Assembly: GCF_000786105.1 (NCBI RefSeq)
Contig: NZ_JTEV01000013.1
Coordinates: forward strand, 90,055 to 154,054
DNA length: 64,000 nt
From: Bdellovibrio sp. ArHS
Lineage (GTDB): Bacteria; Bdellovibrionota; Bdellovibrionia; Bdellovibrionales; Bdellovibrionaceae
Direction: 5' to 3'
Shown: positions 8,856 through 17,808 of the stretch, one piece after another
Layout of the letters: each line of letters starts with the position of its first letter
How positions within the stretch are numbered: the stretch's first letter is position 1
Notes under the pieces: generated by a model
The model's input: the letters and a program-made list of their open reading frames with translations, nothing else
Databases searched by the model: none
What the model was told of the DNA's origin: nothing
Position numbers and translations under genes: made by a program

Positions 8856-9653
8856 TTAAGCCTTGCCATCCCGTTTTTGATATTCTTTCCATTCTCGTAA
8901 CTTACGAAGACTCTGTTGCAGAACGGTTTCTAGAATCACAAGTTCTTTTTTTGTCGGGGTGTTTTGTAAAAGCATTCGACGAAGAACAGTGAACACGTTG
9001 ATTTTGCGTTGGCGAGTTAAATCAAAGCCCATCTCTTCAAGCCAGGTGCGCAAAGTTTCTTCGGGATTAATGCCCTGAATGCCTTGCGGGGCTCGTCGGC
9101 TTTTTCCGCCATCCAATTTAGTGCGCTGTCCGCCCCATAGTTTTCTTAAAGAGAACATCCCCAGCAGTGTTGCTTGCGCTAGATTCAGGCTCCAGTTTTC
9201 CCCGAAGGTCGGCAGGCACGCACAAAAATTCGCATGTTCCAGATCTTCAGCAGAAAGTCCCCAATCCTCAGGTCCGAAGATCAAGTGAATAACAAAAGGA
9301 TCGTCACTATGAACCTGGAAGGGTGGAGCGTGATCGGCAATATCCGTCAGGACTTCATCGATGTCCCTAACTTGACGTCCCTTGCCGTCGCGGGCCGTGA
9401 AACAGATTTTGATGCTTTCGGGTTCTTTGGCAAAGAATTCGTCCCACGACGCATAAGTGGTTCTGTTCTGCAATCCCGTCTGGCCTGTCGCGGCCGCTTG
9501 CTGAGCCTCGTAGGTGATGTCACAGGCGGGGGCCACCAACACGAGTTTATCGAAACCCATGTTGCTCATCGCGCGCGAGGTGGAACCGATATTGCGTTCG
9601 TATATTGTGCGCACCAGAACGATGCGCACTTCAAAGGGACGTTTCAAATTCAT
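8856..9653 (-). CDS. trmJ: TrmJ-like tRNA 2'-O-methyltransferase (SpoU family)
   Basis: A 265-residue SPOUT-class methyltransferase expected to 2'-O-methylate position 32 in the tRNA anticodon loop. The three SpoU motifs are present: motif 1 VRTIYERNIGSTSRAMSNMG, motif 2 IFGPEDWGLSAEDL and motif 3 SLNLAQATLLGMF, and a helical C-terminal extension typical of TrmJ follows. Motif 2 has DWG where TrmJ usually has R-x-G, so the exact target is not certain. Its ATG overlaps the stop of the upstream hydroxylase gene as TAATG (9655-9651), an arrangement that favours coupled translation. Confidence 0.85.
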   Translation of the reverse strand: MNLKRPFEVRIVLVRTIYERNIGSTSRAMSNMGFDKLVLVAPACDITYEAQQAAATGQTGLQNRTTYASWDEFFAKEPESIKICFTARDGKGRQVRDIDEVLTDIADHAPPFQVHSDDPFVIHLIFGPEDWGLSAEDLEHANFCACLPTFGENWSLNLAQATLLGMFSLRKLWGGQRTKLDGGKSRRAPQGIQGINPEETLRTWLEEMGFDLTRQRKINVFTVLRRMLLQNTPTKKELVILETVLQQSLRKLREWKEYQKRDGKA

Positions 9654-11395
9654 TAAAGAGCTCCTGCCAAAGCCAATCCGTCATTGATCAGACCTTGGGT
9701 TTTTTCATCCTTTTTCGCCAGCAAAGCCAAGTCTTCCTCGATTTGTTTTTTCAAGAATGAGTGAGAATCGCGAGCGTGAAGAAGCTCTAAAGCTTCCAGT
9801 GGTAAAAGCCAATCATCTGCAAAAATACTGCGATGAGATTGTAAAATTTTTGATAATTCCTCGGTCAGTTTTTCGCCTTGCACTTTTTCTTCGCGCAATT
9901 TTCTGATGGCGCCATAGTGACGATGGCGCAAAAGCTCCTGTTCAGAATAGCTGGGAACGGGAACACGTTTTGCGATGAAGTCGACGATTTCGCCGTAAGC
10001 TTCACGATCGGCAGGTCCGCCGAAGACAGAGGTCACGGAAGACCCGATGGCCATGTCATAAGTGCCCCATTCGGGAGCAAAAAGAACGCGGCCATTCAAT
10101 TCTGCTTTGGCATTTTCCAGCGTCAGCGTGATGGTTTTACTGTTTTTAATAAGGCGATATTGAACGACACCAGTCACAACCACACCTGACGTGAACTCTA
10201 GGCGCGTGGTCTTGCCGGACTCAACCTGCAAGGCGGACCATTCTTCGTCGGTGAACGTGGACGGGCATTTCGTCGGATGTGCCTTTAAAAAGCCAACGGG
10301 AGTTCCAAAACCGTGCGCATGATACTTTTTATCGTGACCCGCCAGTTCTTGATCCATGTAACAAAGCTGGGTGGGGCCACTCAAACGTAAGTAAGCGACC
10401 TGTCCTTGGCTGTCAGTGATGGCTTCGACAATCTGTCCGGAAATCTGAATGCCTGAGTTCAATTCCGCGGTATTCACAGAATGAGCTTCAATCGCTTTGT
10501 TTAAGCCGGCAAGTCCCCCTAGACGGAAAGCCATTTGGTCGGCCATATCTTCAAGAACTTTGCTCAAAGTTTTAAAGTCGGGAGTCACAAAAAGCTGAGG
10601 TTGCGGCTCGGTGATGTCGTAAGTTTGTTTAATACAATCCACGGTCAAAGGGATTTTCTTTACCTTTTGACTTAAACACCACTTCGATTCGCCTACACTG
10701 GAAAGCAAGCCAGCTCCGAAAATCTTCGGATTTTCCAAAGAGCCAATAAGTCCATATTCGGCCGTCCACCAGTTCATGCGCGAAAGTTCAGAGGCCTCTG
10801 ATACATGCGACATATTTTTGCTGACGATCTCGAGATGTTCTTCCGCCGCTTTGATTTGTTCCGGCGTCGATACAGGATTTTCTTTGATATCAGACAGATC
10901 ACGAATCGCTTCGTAAAGATCCAGGTCCTCTTTGCTGATAATCGCCTTTTTGGCAACCTGCGCATATTGACGAAGGTATTCAGAAAATTCCGGGTGTATT
11001 AAAATCGGCGCGTGCCCGGCTGCTTCGTGAACGATGTCAGGCGCGGGGGTATAAAGCAAATGATCCAACGTGCGCATATCTGAAGCGATTGGCAACACGC
11101 CTAAAGACTGAAGCTCCATGAAGGCCGCCGGTGGAATAAAGCCGCTGACGGGCAGCGCTTTCCAGCCGAACTCTTTAAGTTTGGCGCTGACTTCTTCAAT
11201 ACGGGGAATTCTTTCGATATTAATGCCTGTTTTTTCCAAACCATCCACGTAACATTCGTGAGCATGTTTAGAAAGAAATGCCTTCAACTGACGAAGAATA
11301 TATCTCCAGACAGCCTGATCGACAGGGGTGTATTTGTCGTAGTGTTGTTCAACGACATATTTTCTCAGATGCGGCGGTAGAAAGTCCGTCTCCAT
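9653..11395 (-). CDS. Aromatic amino acid hydroxylase with long C-terminal extension
   Basis: A 580-residue protein whose N-terminal half is an iron- and pterin-dependent aromatic amino acid hydroxylase. The iron ligands are His123 and His128 in the HEAAGH motif and Glu213 in WWTAEYG. The family's TPEPD signature appears as TPAPD just before the first His. Classical bacterial phenylalanine hydroxylases are under 300 residues; here about 250 residues follow the catalytic core, with no ACT-type regulatory domain that I recognise. Phenylalanine to tyrosine is the likely reaction, feeding HPPD (5777-6832). Substrate choice among Phe, Tyr and Trp cannot be fixed from the motifs. It lies between hldD and trmJ, all leftward with near-zero spacing. 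Confidence 0.82.
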   Translation of the reverse strand: METDFLPPHLRKYVVEQHYDKYTPVDQAVWRYILRQLKAFLSKHAHECYVDGLEKTGINIERIPRIEEVSAKLKEFGWKALPVSGFIPPAAFMELQSLGVLPIASDMRTLDHLLYTPAPDIVHEAAGHAPILIHPEFSEYLRQYAQVAKKAIISKEDLDLYEAIRDLSDIKENPVSTPEQIKAAEEHLEIVSKNMSHVSEASELSRMNWWTAEYGLIGSLENPKIFGAGLLSSVGESKWCLSQKVKKIPLTVDCIKQTYDITEPQPQLFVTPDFKTLSKVLEDMADQMAFRLGGLAGLNKAIEAHSVNTAELNSGIQISGQIVEAITDSQGQVAYLRLSGPTQLCYMDQELAGHDKKYHAHGFGTPVGFLKAHPTKCPSTFTDEEWSALQVESGKTTRLEFTSGVVVTGVVQYRLIKNSKTITLTLENAKAELNGRVLFAPEWGTYDMAIGSSVTSVFGGPADREAYGEIVDFIAKRVPVPSYSEQELLRHRHYGAIRKLREEKVQGEKLTEELSKILQSHRSIFADDWLLPLEALELLHARDSHSFLKKQIEEDLALLAKKDEKTQGLINDGLALAGAL

Positions 11396-11404
11396 AATCA
11401 GTCC

Positions 11405-12373
11405 TTAAAGTGAAGGATCGTCTTTGGCGAGATAATTTTGAACGTAGTCGGCCACGGCCTTTTCCAAAGGCCATTTTGCAGGGCTCATTCCCGCTGCCAA
11501 CCATTTGTCCGTTTTTGCCTCTGTGAAGTATTGGTATTGTCCCCGAATGTTTTCGGGCATTTCCAACCAGTTAATTTTCATTTCTTTTTTCATCGCTGTA
11601 AATACAGCGCCAGCCAAATCCAACCAGGTACGGGGTTTTCCGAAGCCCATGTTATAAACACCATTTTTAGGTTTCTTATCCATCAGCTCGGCCATCCAAC
11701 CCGTTACGTCTTTCACGTAAACAAAATCGCGCATGAATTCGCCATCTTTGTATTTGGGATCTGCTGACTTGAACAAACCTAAATGACCGTTGGCTTTGAT
11801 TTGGTTGTAAGCTTTGAAGGCGACGCTGGACATCGCCTCTTTGTGGTATTCATTGGGTCCGAACACATTGAAAAACTTCAGTCCGTACCAGTGCGGGGGC
11901 GTTTGAGTTTGTTTCACGGCCCAACGATCGAAAAGAACCTTGGATTCTCCGTACAAATTTAGCGGGCGAAGTTTTTCCGGATCTGTCATATCGTCAAAAC
12001 CCAGTTCGCCGGCTCCGTAGGTGGCCGCACTGGAGGCGTAAATCAGAGATTTAGCATGCTGAGTGCACCATTCAAAAATACGTTGTGTGTAGTAGGTGTT
12101 GTTTTCCCAAAGAAACTCTTTGTTGGTTTCTGTCGTTGAAGAGCAAGCCCCCATGTGAATGATCCACGTGACTTTCTTCTTGGCTTCTTCCGTTTGCAGA
12201 AAGGGCCAAAGTTCGTCTTTCAAAAGGAACTTCGAGATCTGACGTTTTTTTAAAAGGTTGCGTTCCTCTAAGCCGACAGAGTCTACGGCGATGATATCCG
12301 TAAAGCCCTTTTGGTTGAGTTCCCACACCATTACACTGCCAATAAAGCCGTTTGCACCCGTTACAATAATCAT
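11405..12373 (-). CDS. hldD: ADP-L-glycero-D-manno-heptose 6-epimerase
   Basis: A 322-residue extended short-chain dehydrogenase with the nucleotide-binding TGANGFIGS at residues 5-13, the catalytic Tyr-x3-Lys as YGESK, and FMRDFVYVKDV in the substrate region, all characteristic of HldD/RfaD. It makes the heptose donor for the lipopolysaccharide inner core, which supports a Gram-negative host. It starts the leftward group hldD, hydroxylase, trmJ (9 nt to the next gene) and is divergent from the S41 protease. Confidence 0.92.
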   Translation of the reverse strand: MIIVTGANGFIGSVMVWELNQKGFTDIIAVDSVGLEERNLLKKRQISKFLLKDELWPFLQTEEAKKKVTWIIHMGACSSTTETNKEFLWENNTYYTQRIFEWCTQHAKSLIYASSAATYGAGELGFDDMTDPEKLRPLNLYGESKVLFDRWAVKQTQTPPHWYGLKFFNVFGPNEYHKEAMSSVAFKAYNQIKANGHLGLFKSADPKYKDGEFMRDFVYVKDVTGWMAELMDKKPKNGVYNMGFGKPRTWLDLAGAVFTAMKKEMKINWLEMPENIRGQYQYFTEAKTDKWLAAGMSPAKWPLEKAVADYVQNYLAKDDPSL

Positions 12374-12476
12374 AGTTTTTTCACCCTATTACAGAGTCCT
12401 TCTTTTCACAAGGACAGGGGGCTGTTTTGCGGCCTGTTAGGGACCTGTTCAACCTGGCAAAAAATACCAAAAAAGG

Positions 12477-12507
12477 GCCTCAGAATGGAACTAATTGGAT
12501 CTGAGGC
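12477..12507 (+). other. Leader hairpin before S41 protease
   Basis: GCCTCAGA (12477-12484) and TCTGAGGC (12500-12507) pair perfectly around a 15-nt loop. It lies in the divergent hldD/S41 intergenic region, 33 nt upstream of the S41 ribosome site. Its role, as leader structure or protein-binding site, is unknown. Confidence 0.35.
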
Positions 12508-12551
12508 GGCACAGCCGTTGCTCAAGAGTGTCACTAGTCGGGAGGCGATGA

Positions 12552-14105
12552 GTGCTTAGTTCACCACGTTTTTTCATAGCATCATTGTTGGTATTGGCCG
12601 TGGGGGTCAGTATATCCTTGTCGCGTAAATCTTATCGCGACACTTCCAAGGTTAAGTCCGTTGAGGGCTACTGGGCTGAGACGGGGCTCGGCCCAGATGC
12701 CTTGGAAGACCTTTTACAAGATCAAACATGCAGCAGTTCTGAGCGTTACTATCTGGCTTGCGCTAATGCGGTTCTAACTATTGCGGGCCGCTTTAACTTG
12801 GGCCTTACGCAAGAAGGTCAATTGGTCCCGGTGGAAGAGCTTGTGTCCGTCGACATGAGTTCGGAAAAAAAGCAGTTAGAACCTTGGAAAGAGTTTTTTA
12901 GTAAAAACACAGCTCAGGCGGTGAAGGTTTCCTTCTTTAAGGCTTGGAAGCAACTCGAGAAAAAGCATATTTCGGAAAGCCAAAAGTCCTGGATGGTGGG
13001 TTTGGGGCTGAATGGATTTATTTCGGTGTTTCGTGATCCGCATACTTACCTGATGCCGGTTTCTCAGTTTCAAGAGGTGGTTGCCAAAGCAGACAATCGA
13101 TCCACTTCTTTAGGCATCACATTAGGCCAATCGGCAACAGGTTATGTTGTTCGCAAAGTGACAGAGGGCAGCCCCGCAAAATTGGCCGGTGTTCAAAAAG
13201 GGGATTTGTTATTGTCTGTAAATGGCAAAAAAGTGCGCGGACTTATGCAAGTTCGGGTTTCTGAATTGCTGAAAGGTGAAGTCGGCGAAGTGACTTCCGT
13301 CGTCATCGACCGTGATGGTGAAAAGAAAAAGTTCCGTCTTCGCCGTACAGAAATTACCGTGGCGACGGTTTCTACTCGGGTCATCGATGGTATTAAGCCG
13401 ATCGCAGTGGTGGGTATTAACAAGTTTGCCAAAGGCTCTTGCGACAAGGTTAAAGAATCTTTGGCAATCGTTAAAAAGTCACACGTGCGTGGTTTACTGT
13501 TAGATCTTCGTGACAACCCAGGCGGTCAGATGGAAGAGGCGGCTTGTATCGCCAGTCTTTTTGTCGGTGGCGATAAAAAGATTTTTGAAGTTCGTTATCT
13601 TGATCCAAGTAAAAAGCCGGAAGAGTATTATGGCGGCGAAGAAAAGATGTTCTCTTTACCGATGGCAATTCTTATTAACGGGTCTTCTGCGAGTGCCGCG
13701 GAAATCGTAGCCGGGGCTTTGCGTGATTTGAACCGCGCGCTCTTAGTCGGAGAAAAGACTTTTGGAAAAGGGTCCTTCCAAGAGGGCGAGTACTGGTCCC
13801 AGAATAAAAAGATCGCGTTGTTTGAAACCAAAGGTTTCTACTATCTGCCATCAGGTCGTTCGCCGCAGATGAAGGGTCTTCAACCTGATGTCGCCGTGGA
13901 TTTCGAGAAGATTTCAGTCGCTCGCGAGTCCGACCAGTTTATGAATCCATTGTTCGCACCTGAAAAACAAGTTCGTTCCACTTTGGCTTACTCTGCCGGG
14001 GACTGCCTTGAAATGGAAGAGCAGGGTTTAAATGAAGATGTTCAATTGACGAAGGCACGCCAGGTTTTATTTTGTTCTCGTTCCGTGGCTAGAGCAGGTT
14101 TATGA
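12552..14105 (+). CDS. S41-family (tail-specific/C-terminal processing) periplasmic protease
   Basis: A 517-residue protease with an N-terminal membrane anchor or signal (about residues 8-20), a PDZ domain (LGITLGQSATGYVVRKV, then GVQKGDLLLSVNGKKV) and the S41 catalytic domain. The nucleophile Ser lies in NGSSASAAEIVAGAL and the general base Lys in VGEKTFGKGSFQEG. Such enzymes trim or degrade proteins at the C terminus in the periplasm. It starts at GTG 12552, supported by GGAGG 6 nt upstream. Its stop overlaps the next ATG by 4 nt (ATGA). Confidence 0.92.
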   Translation: MLSSPRFFIASLLVLAVGVSISLSRKSYRDTSKVKSVEGYWAETGLGPDALEDLLQDQTCSSSERYYLACANAVLTIAGRFNLGLTQEGQLVPVEELVSVDMSSEKKQLEPWKEFFSKNTAQAVKVSFFKAWKQLEKKHISESQKSWMVGLGLNGFISVFRDPHTYLMPVSQFQEVVAKADNRSTSLGITLGQSATGYVVRKVTEGSPAKLAGVQKGDLLLSVNGKKVRGLMQVRVSELLKGEVGEVTSVVIDRDGEKKKFRLRRTEITVATVSTRVIDGIKPIAVVGINKFAKGSCDKVKESLAIVKKSHVRGLLLDLRDNPGGQMEEAACIASLFVGGDKKIFEVRYLDPSKKPEEYYGGEEKMFSLPMAILINGSSASAAEIVAGALRDLNRALLVGEKTFGKGSFQEGEYWSQNKKIALFETKGFYYLPSGRSPQMKGLQPDVAVDFEKISVARESDQFMNPLFAPEKQVRSTLAYSAGDCLEMEEQGLNEDVQLTKARQVLFCSRSVARAGL

Positions 14106-14743
14106 TTTCCACAAATTTATTCAAACATAAGTTTATTCCCGCCAAGAAGAAGTCAGAATTTTTGATGATTGTCCTGCATGGACGTGGGGATAGCATTCGC
14201 CCTTTCTATTCTTTTGACGACGAGTTGAATATTCCTGAGATGAATTATTTGTTGCTGAATGCGCCTCGACGCTTTCTAGATGGATATACGTGGTATGGAG
14301 AACCGCCATTTCAAAGTAACGGTGTGCTTAAAATCCGTGAGAAGCTTTTTGATCTCTTAAATGATCTTGAAAACCAAGGCTGGGATCCTAAAAAAATATT
14401 CCTTTTTGGTTTTTCGCAAGGATGTTTGATCAGTGCGGATGTCGGTTTAAATTATCCCAAAAAACTTGCGGGGGTTGTTGGCATCAGCGGGTATTTCAAT
14501 TTCTATCCACGCTGGCGTACGAATTTATCGATGGAGGCCCGGCATACACCTTGGTTATTCACGCATGGGCATCAAGACGATATTCTGCCTTTGGAAGAAA
14601 CCAAATACGGGGTGGATAAGCTGAAGGACGCCGGACTAAAAGTGTCCTGGGTTGAAATGGACAAAGATCACTCGTTAAAAGAAGAAGAATATCCGATTAT
14701 TCGTCGGTGGGTGCGAGAGCAGCTGTCGGATCTTAAGAAATAG
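14102..14743 (+). CDS. Phospholipase/carboxylesterase-family alpha/beta hydrolase
   Basis: A 213-residue alpha/beta hydrolase without signal peptide. The nucleophile elbow is GFSQG, the acid is in THGHQDDILP and the His is in DKDHSLKEEE, the pattern of the small carboxylesterase/acyl-protein thioesterase family. IVLHGRGD near residue 25 forms the oxyanion strand. The natural ester is unknown. Coupled to the S41 protease by an ATGA overlap, so the two should be made together. Confidence 0.82.
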   Translation: MISTNLFKHKFIPAKKKSEFLMIVLHGRGDSIRPFYSFDDELNIPEMNYLLLNAPRRFLDGYTWYGEPPFQSNGVLKIREKLFDLLNDLENQGWDPKKIFLFGFSQGCLISADVGLNYPKKLAGVVGISGYFNFYPRWRTNLSMEARHTPWLFTHGHQDDILPLEETKYGVDKLKDAGLKVSWVEMDKDHSLKEEEYPIIRRWVREQLSDLKK

Positions 14744-14751
14744 TTCTTTGC

Positions 14752-14784
14752 AAAGGCGGTTGAAATCCGCCTTTCTTATTTTTA
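14752..14784 (+). terminator. Intrinsic terminator after the S41/esterase operon
   Basis: AAAGGCGG (14752-14759) and CCGCCTTT (14767-14774) form an 8-bp perfect stem with a 7-nt loop, followed by CTTATTTTTAT. It stands 8 nt after the esterase stop. Confidence 0.85.
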
Positions 14785-14982
14785 TCTAGCTCAAAAGAAT
14801 CAAAAAATAGTGCGAACCTGAGTTTGTTCACGCACCTTCGGCGTGCTTTATCCTAGTGATTCTCAAAAAACTTTGGGATGAACGTCTTAAATTTTCTTTT
14901 TCCGTAACTAAAATTGCCGCTTTGTAACCTCGCTTATGTAGGATCTCACAAACACACAACGCCAATTTTTCACGGAGGAAGA

Positions 14983-15729
14983 ATGACGAAAAAAACATTA
15001 CTAAGTTCACTTGTGTTGACTGCCTATCTTGGATTAGCTGCCTGTGCAGGAAACAGTGACGACTTAAGTTCCACGGAGACTTTGCAGGACGATACAACAC
15101 AAGAGCAAGTGTTTGACTCTACGGCTCAGTCGGAAAATCCGGAAGCGACCGGCATGGTTGAAGAAAATGCTGTTGCCAGCAGCACCAAATCTGCGATCTT
15201 GAAGGAGTACGACTATGTGGATCCCAGCCGAGCCATCAACACGGATGCTTTGGCTAAAGCGCTGATTTATTTCGATTCGAATAAATCAAAAATCAAAAAT
15301 AAGAACTATGTGTCTGTGATCGATTTCGGTGCGAAGTCCACGAAAGCTCGTTTCCACATCATCGATATGAAAACGGGAAAAGTTTGGAGCATTCACGTGG
15401 CTCACGGCAAAGGCTCTGACTCGAACCACGACGGTTATGCAGAGAAGTTCAGCAACACGTCAGGCTCTAAAGCAAGTTCGTTGGGTTACTATCTGACCGG
15501 AAGCACTTACAATGGTTCGAATGGATTGTCTTTAAGAATGGATGGTCTTTCTTCGACGAATTCCAATGCGCGCGGTCGTGCGGTTGTAATCCATGGCGCC
15601 AACTATGTCAGCGAAAAATCTGTGATTCAGGGTCGTAGCTGGGGTTGCCCCGCGGTGGCAAGCTCACTTAAAACCAAAGTTATCAATATGTTAAAAGGCG
15701 GCTCTTTGATTTACGCCTACGCAAATTAA
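14983..15729 (+). CDS. L,D-transpeptidase-like murein enzyme (lipoprotein)
   Basis: A 248-residue protein with a lipoprotein signal (lipobox LAAC, Cys21), an acidic Ser/Thr/Glu-rich linker to about residue 70, and a C-terminal murein L,D-transpeptidase catalytic domain. The conserved His is in VIHGANYVSE and the catalytic Cys in RSWGCPAVAS, matching the YkuD-related family that forms or exchanges 3-3 cross-links in peptidoglycan. GGAGGAAGA directly precedes ATG 14983; an open frame from 14914 upstream has no ribosome site. Bdellovibrio uses L,D-transpeptidases to remodel prey wall, so a predatory role is possible but inferred. Confidence 0.87.
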   Translation: MTKKTLLSSLVLTAYLGLAACAGNSDDLSSTETLQDDTTQEQVFDSTAQSENPEATGMVEENAVASSTKSAILKEYDYVDPSRAINTDALAKALIYFDSNKSKIKNKNYVSVIDFGAKSTKARFHIIDMKTGKVWSIHVAHGKGSDSNHDGYAEKFSNTSGSKASSLGYYLTGSTYNGSNGLSLRMDGLSSTNSNARGRAVVIHGANYVSEKSVIQGRSWGCPAVASSLKTKVINMLKGGSLIYAYAN

Positions 15730-15754
15730 TCGCTCTAGTTCTCATGGCCCCTCG

Positions 15755-15802
15755 AAGCCCACACGTGTCCTTCTGGAATCCCCGCGTGTGGGTTTCTTTT
15801 TT
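15755..15802 (+). terminator. Intrinsic terminator after L,D-transpeptidase
   Basis: CCCACACG (15758-15765) and CGTGTGGG (15785-15792) pair perfectly, extended by A-T pairs, with a 19-nt loop, then TTTCTTTTTT. It separates two convergent genes. Confidence 0.8.
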
Positions 15803-15826
15803 GCAGAGTCGACCTTCGTTAAGAAA

Positions 15827-17683
15827 TTAGATGGACTCGGCGTTCTCTTCGACGAGGCTTAAGAGTTTTGCGTAAAGGTCCATTTTGACTGCCGGAGTGC
15901 TTTGGAGGTCTTTATAGAAGCGACCGGTATTCACCTCGGGCAATCCATTGTTTTCAAAGACCAAACGATCGACGATCTTTTGGATTTGATCCATGGATAG
16001 ACCTTTTTTCTTTTCGGTGATGATCTCTTCCACCATTTCGATTAAGGCATTGCCTGTGATGCGTTTATCGGAGTTAAGTTTTTCCGCGCGCTCACAAATG
16101 CCTTTTATAATCGTGTCGGGCTTCTGTTTGCCTGCGGCCGCAATCACTAAAGAGCGATAGGCCATCTGGAATTTTTCAATGTGACGCTGTTGCTTTTCTC
16201 CCATACGGGCATCGCGGGCTTTGGCGAAACTTGAAAGAATGATTTTGAAGAAGTTGCCGTCGGTCATCCAGCGTTTTTCAAAAGGCACCGGGCTTTCCAA
16301 CAGAAACTTTGGATATTCTTTTAAAATAGAGCGCATATTAAAAAGGGCGGGATGATTTACACCGTCGGCGACCTTTTCTGTGGAACCACTGATTTTTGCG
16401 CGTTCGAAGAACGAGAATTCTTTGTCAAATTTTTCGAACAGATTTTTGTGGGTGAATATATTATTTCTTTGGGTTTCATTAAAGCCCATGCGATATAAGA
16501 TTCTTTCCGCACGTTTTTTGTCGAAAGTTTTATTGAACTTCAGAACCTCTGGATGCCGGGCGAACTGGCGCAGCGGTTTCTTTTTCTTGGTTTTCAGGTA
16601 GTCGACCATTTGTGCGAAAACTTGTACAATCAGACGAGCCTTCTGTTTTTGTTCGTTAAGATTGGTCGAGAATCTTTCCACATCATCATAGCGATATTTG
16701 TCGTGGCGAATCCCGAACTGACGAACACTTCCGTAATCGATAATCCCGGCATCAGCCAGGACATTGTCGCCATCCCAGTCTAACCAAGCAAAGATGTAGT
16801 CAATATCCATTTGCGCCGTAAATTCAGCGAAGGCCTTTGAGACACAGCTTAACAGCGCATCGTATCTTTGCAGGCCTCGAGACGGGATATCCCACGATTT
16901 ATTGGCGACTTGACGATCGATCAGATAGTCAGTGGCGGCTTTTAAAGTGTCGTATTTTTCCTGTTTCAAATAAAGAAATAGATGTGCCGGACGAATTAAG
17001 TTCGGTGCGGCTCTGACACCGATGCCGTAACCTTTTCCCAAATCGATGACGCAAAGGACTCGTTCCGTGCGCAAACCCTGCAAATGCATGACTTCGGCAA
17101 GAATCGACGCTCCCAAAAGCTCGTCGATCTCGGCCAGGCCACACCCATAGCCGAACTCGGTGCCACCGGTTTTTAGCGGTTTAGCGGCCTCTACAGCTCC
17201 CGGAGCAAGACACGTGACACCGGTTCCGCGACTAGAGACATCCCAGGTGGTGCCGCGATGATAAACGGTGCCATTCCAAATGCCCCGGCCGTCGCCGGAA
17301 GTTTTGCCTTGTTTGTTGGCGTGTTGAAGTTGCAGATAGCGGGTGGCCATGTGGCGATGCGGGCGGATGGTTTCAGGATCGATGCGGCGTTGCGTGAGTT
17401 CGTCGTATTCGTTGATGATTTGAATTGAAAAAGTCTCAATCAATTTATTTTCTAAATCTTCAGTCATCTGCAGAGGATGATCCGCAGCAATCAGACCCAT
17501 TTCTTTTGCCAATATAAAGTTGAAGTAGGCAACTTTGCCCGCGTGGAGTTCTCGTACGCGGTACGAGACATAACCTTCTGTCACGGCCTCCATCCAAGGA
17601 TGGACACCATTCAGTTGGTCGAAAGATGAATAAAAGTTTGTCGATTCCTTCTGTTTTCGAGCGCCGCTTAATTTCATCGTCAT
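15827..17683 (-). CDS. Divergent SelO (YdiU)-like protein, putative pseudokinase AMPylase
   Basis: A 618-residue cytosolic protein. Segments correspond in order to SelO landmarks: GDGRGIWNGT; WDVSSRGTGVT (for the K-G-A-G-P-T loop); LGASILAEVMHLQGLRTERV (for the S-E-A-M...L-G-I-P-T-T-R helix); VRAAPNLIRPAHL (for R-V-A-P-S-H-L-R); and WDGDNVLADAGIIDYG (for N-T-D-N...D-Y-G, metal-binding). SelO transfers AMP to protein hydroxyls. The conserved Lys region is altered, so activity is uncertain. I start at ATG 17683 (MTMKLSG). The frame stays open another 558 nt, but that stretch is antisense to the signal peptide and body of the divergent gene at 17809. Confidence 0.68.
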   Translation of the reverse strand: MTMKLSGARKQKESTNFYSSFDQLNGVHPWMEAVTEGYVSYRVRELHAGKVAYFNFILAKEMGLIAADHPLQMTEDLENKLIETFSIQIINEYDELTQRRIDPETIRPHRHMATRYLQLQHANKQGKTSGDGRGIWNGTVYHRGTTWDVSSRGTGVTCLAPGAVEAAKPLKTGGTEFGYGCGLAEIDELLGASILAEVMHLQGLRTERVLCVIDLGKGYGIGVRAAPNLIRPAHLFLYLKQEKYDTLKAATDYLIDRQVANKSWDIPSRGLQRYDALLSCVSKAFAEFTAQMDIDYIFAWLDWDGDNVLADAGIIDYGSVRQFGIRHDKYRYDDVERFSTNLNEQKQKARLIVQVFAQMVDYLKTKKKKPLRQFARHPEVLKFNKTFDKKRAERILYRMGFNETQRNNIFTHKNLFEKFDKEFSFFERAKISGSTEKVADGVNHPALFNMRSILKEYPKFLLESPVPFEKRWMTDGNFFKIILSSFAKARDARMGEKQQRHIEKFQMAYRSLVIAAAGKQKPDTIIKGICERAEKLNSDKRITGNALIEMVEEIITEKKKGLSMDQIQKIVDRLVFENNGLPEVNTGRFYKDLQSTPAVKMDLYAKLLSLVEENAESI

Positions 17684-17808
17684 GTTGCTTCCACACTCCC
17701 TGTAGAAAAATGAGACACTCTTCATATCGGCAGAACACGACTGCACTTTAATATTAAGCCTTAAAAACTTTCTGCCGAATACTGGACTAGACATAAAAAG
17801 GGGTCGTC

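Noticed and set aside
9234..9656. 140-codon frame antisense to trmJ
   Set aside because: Overlaps conserved SpoU motifs on the other strand and has no domain or ribosome site.
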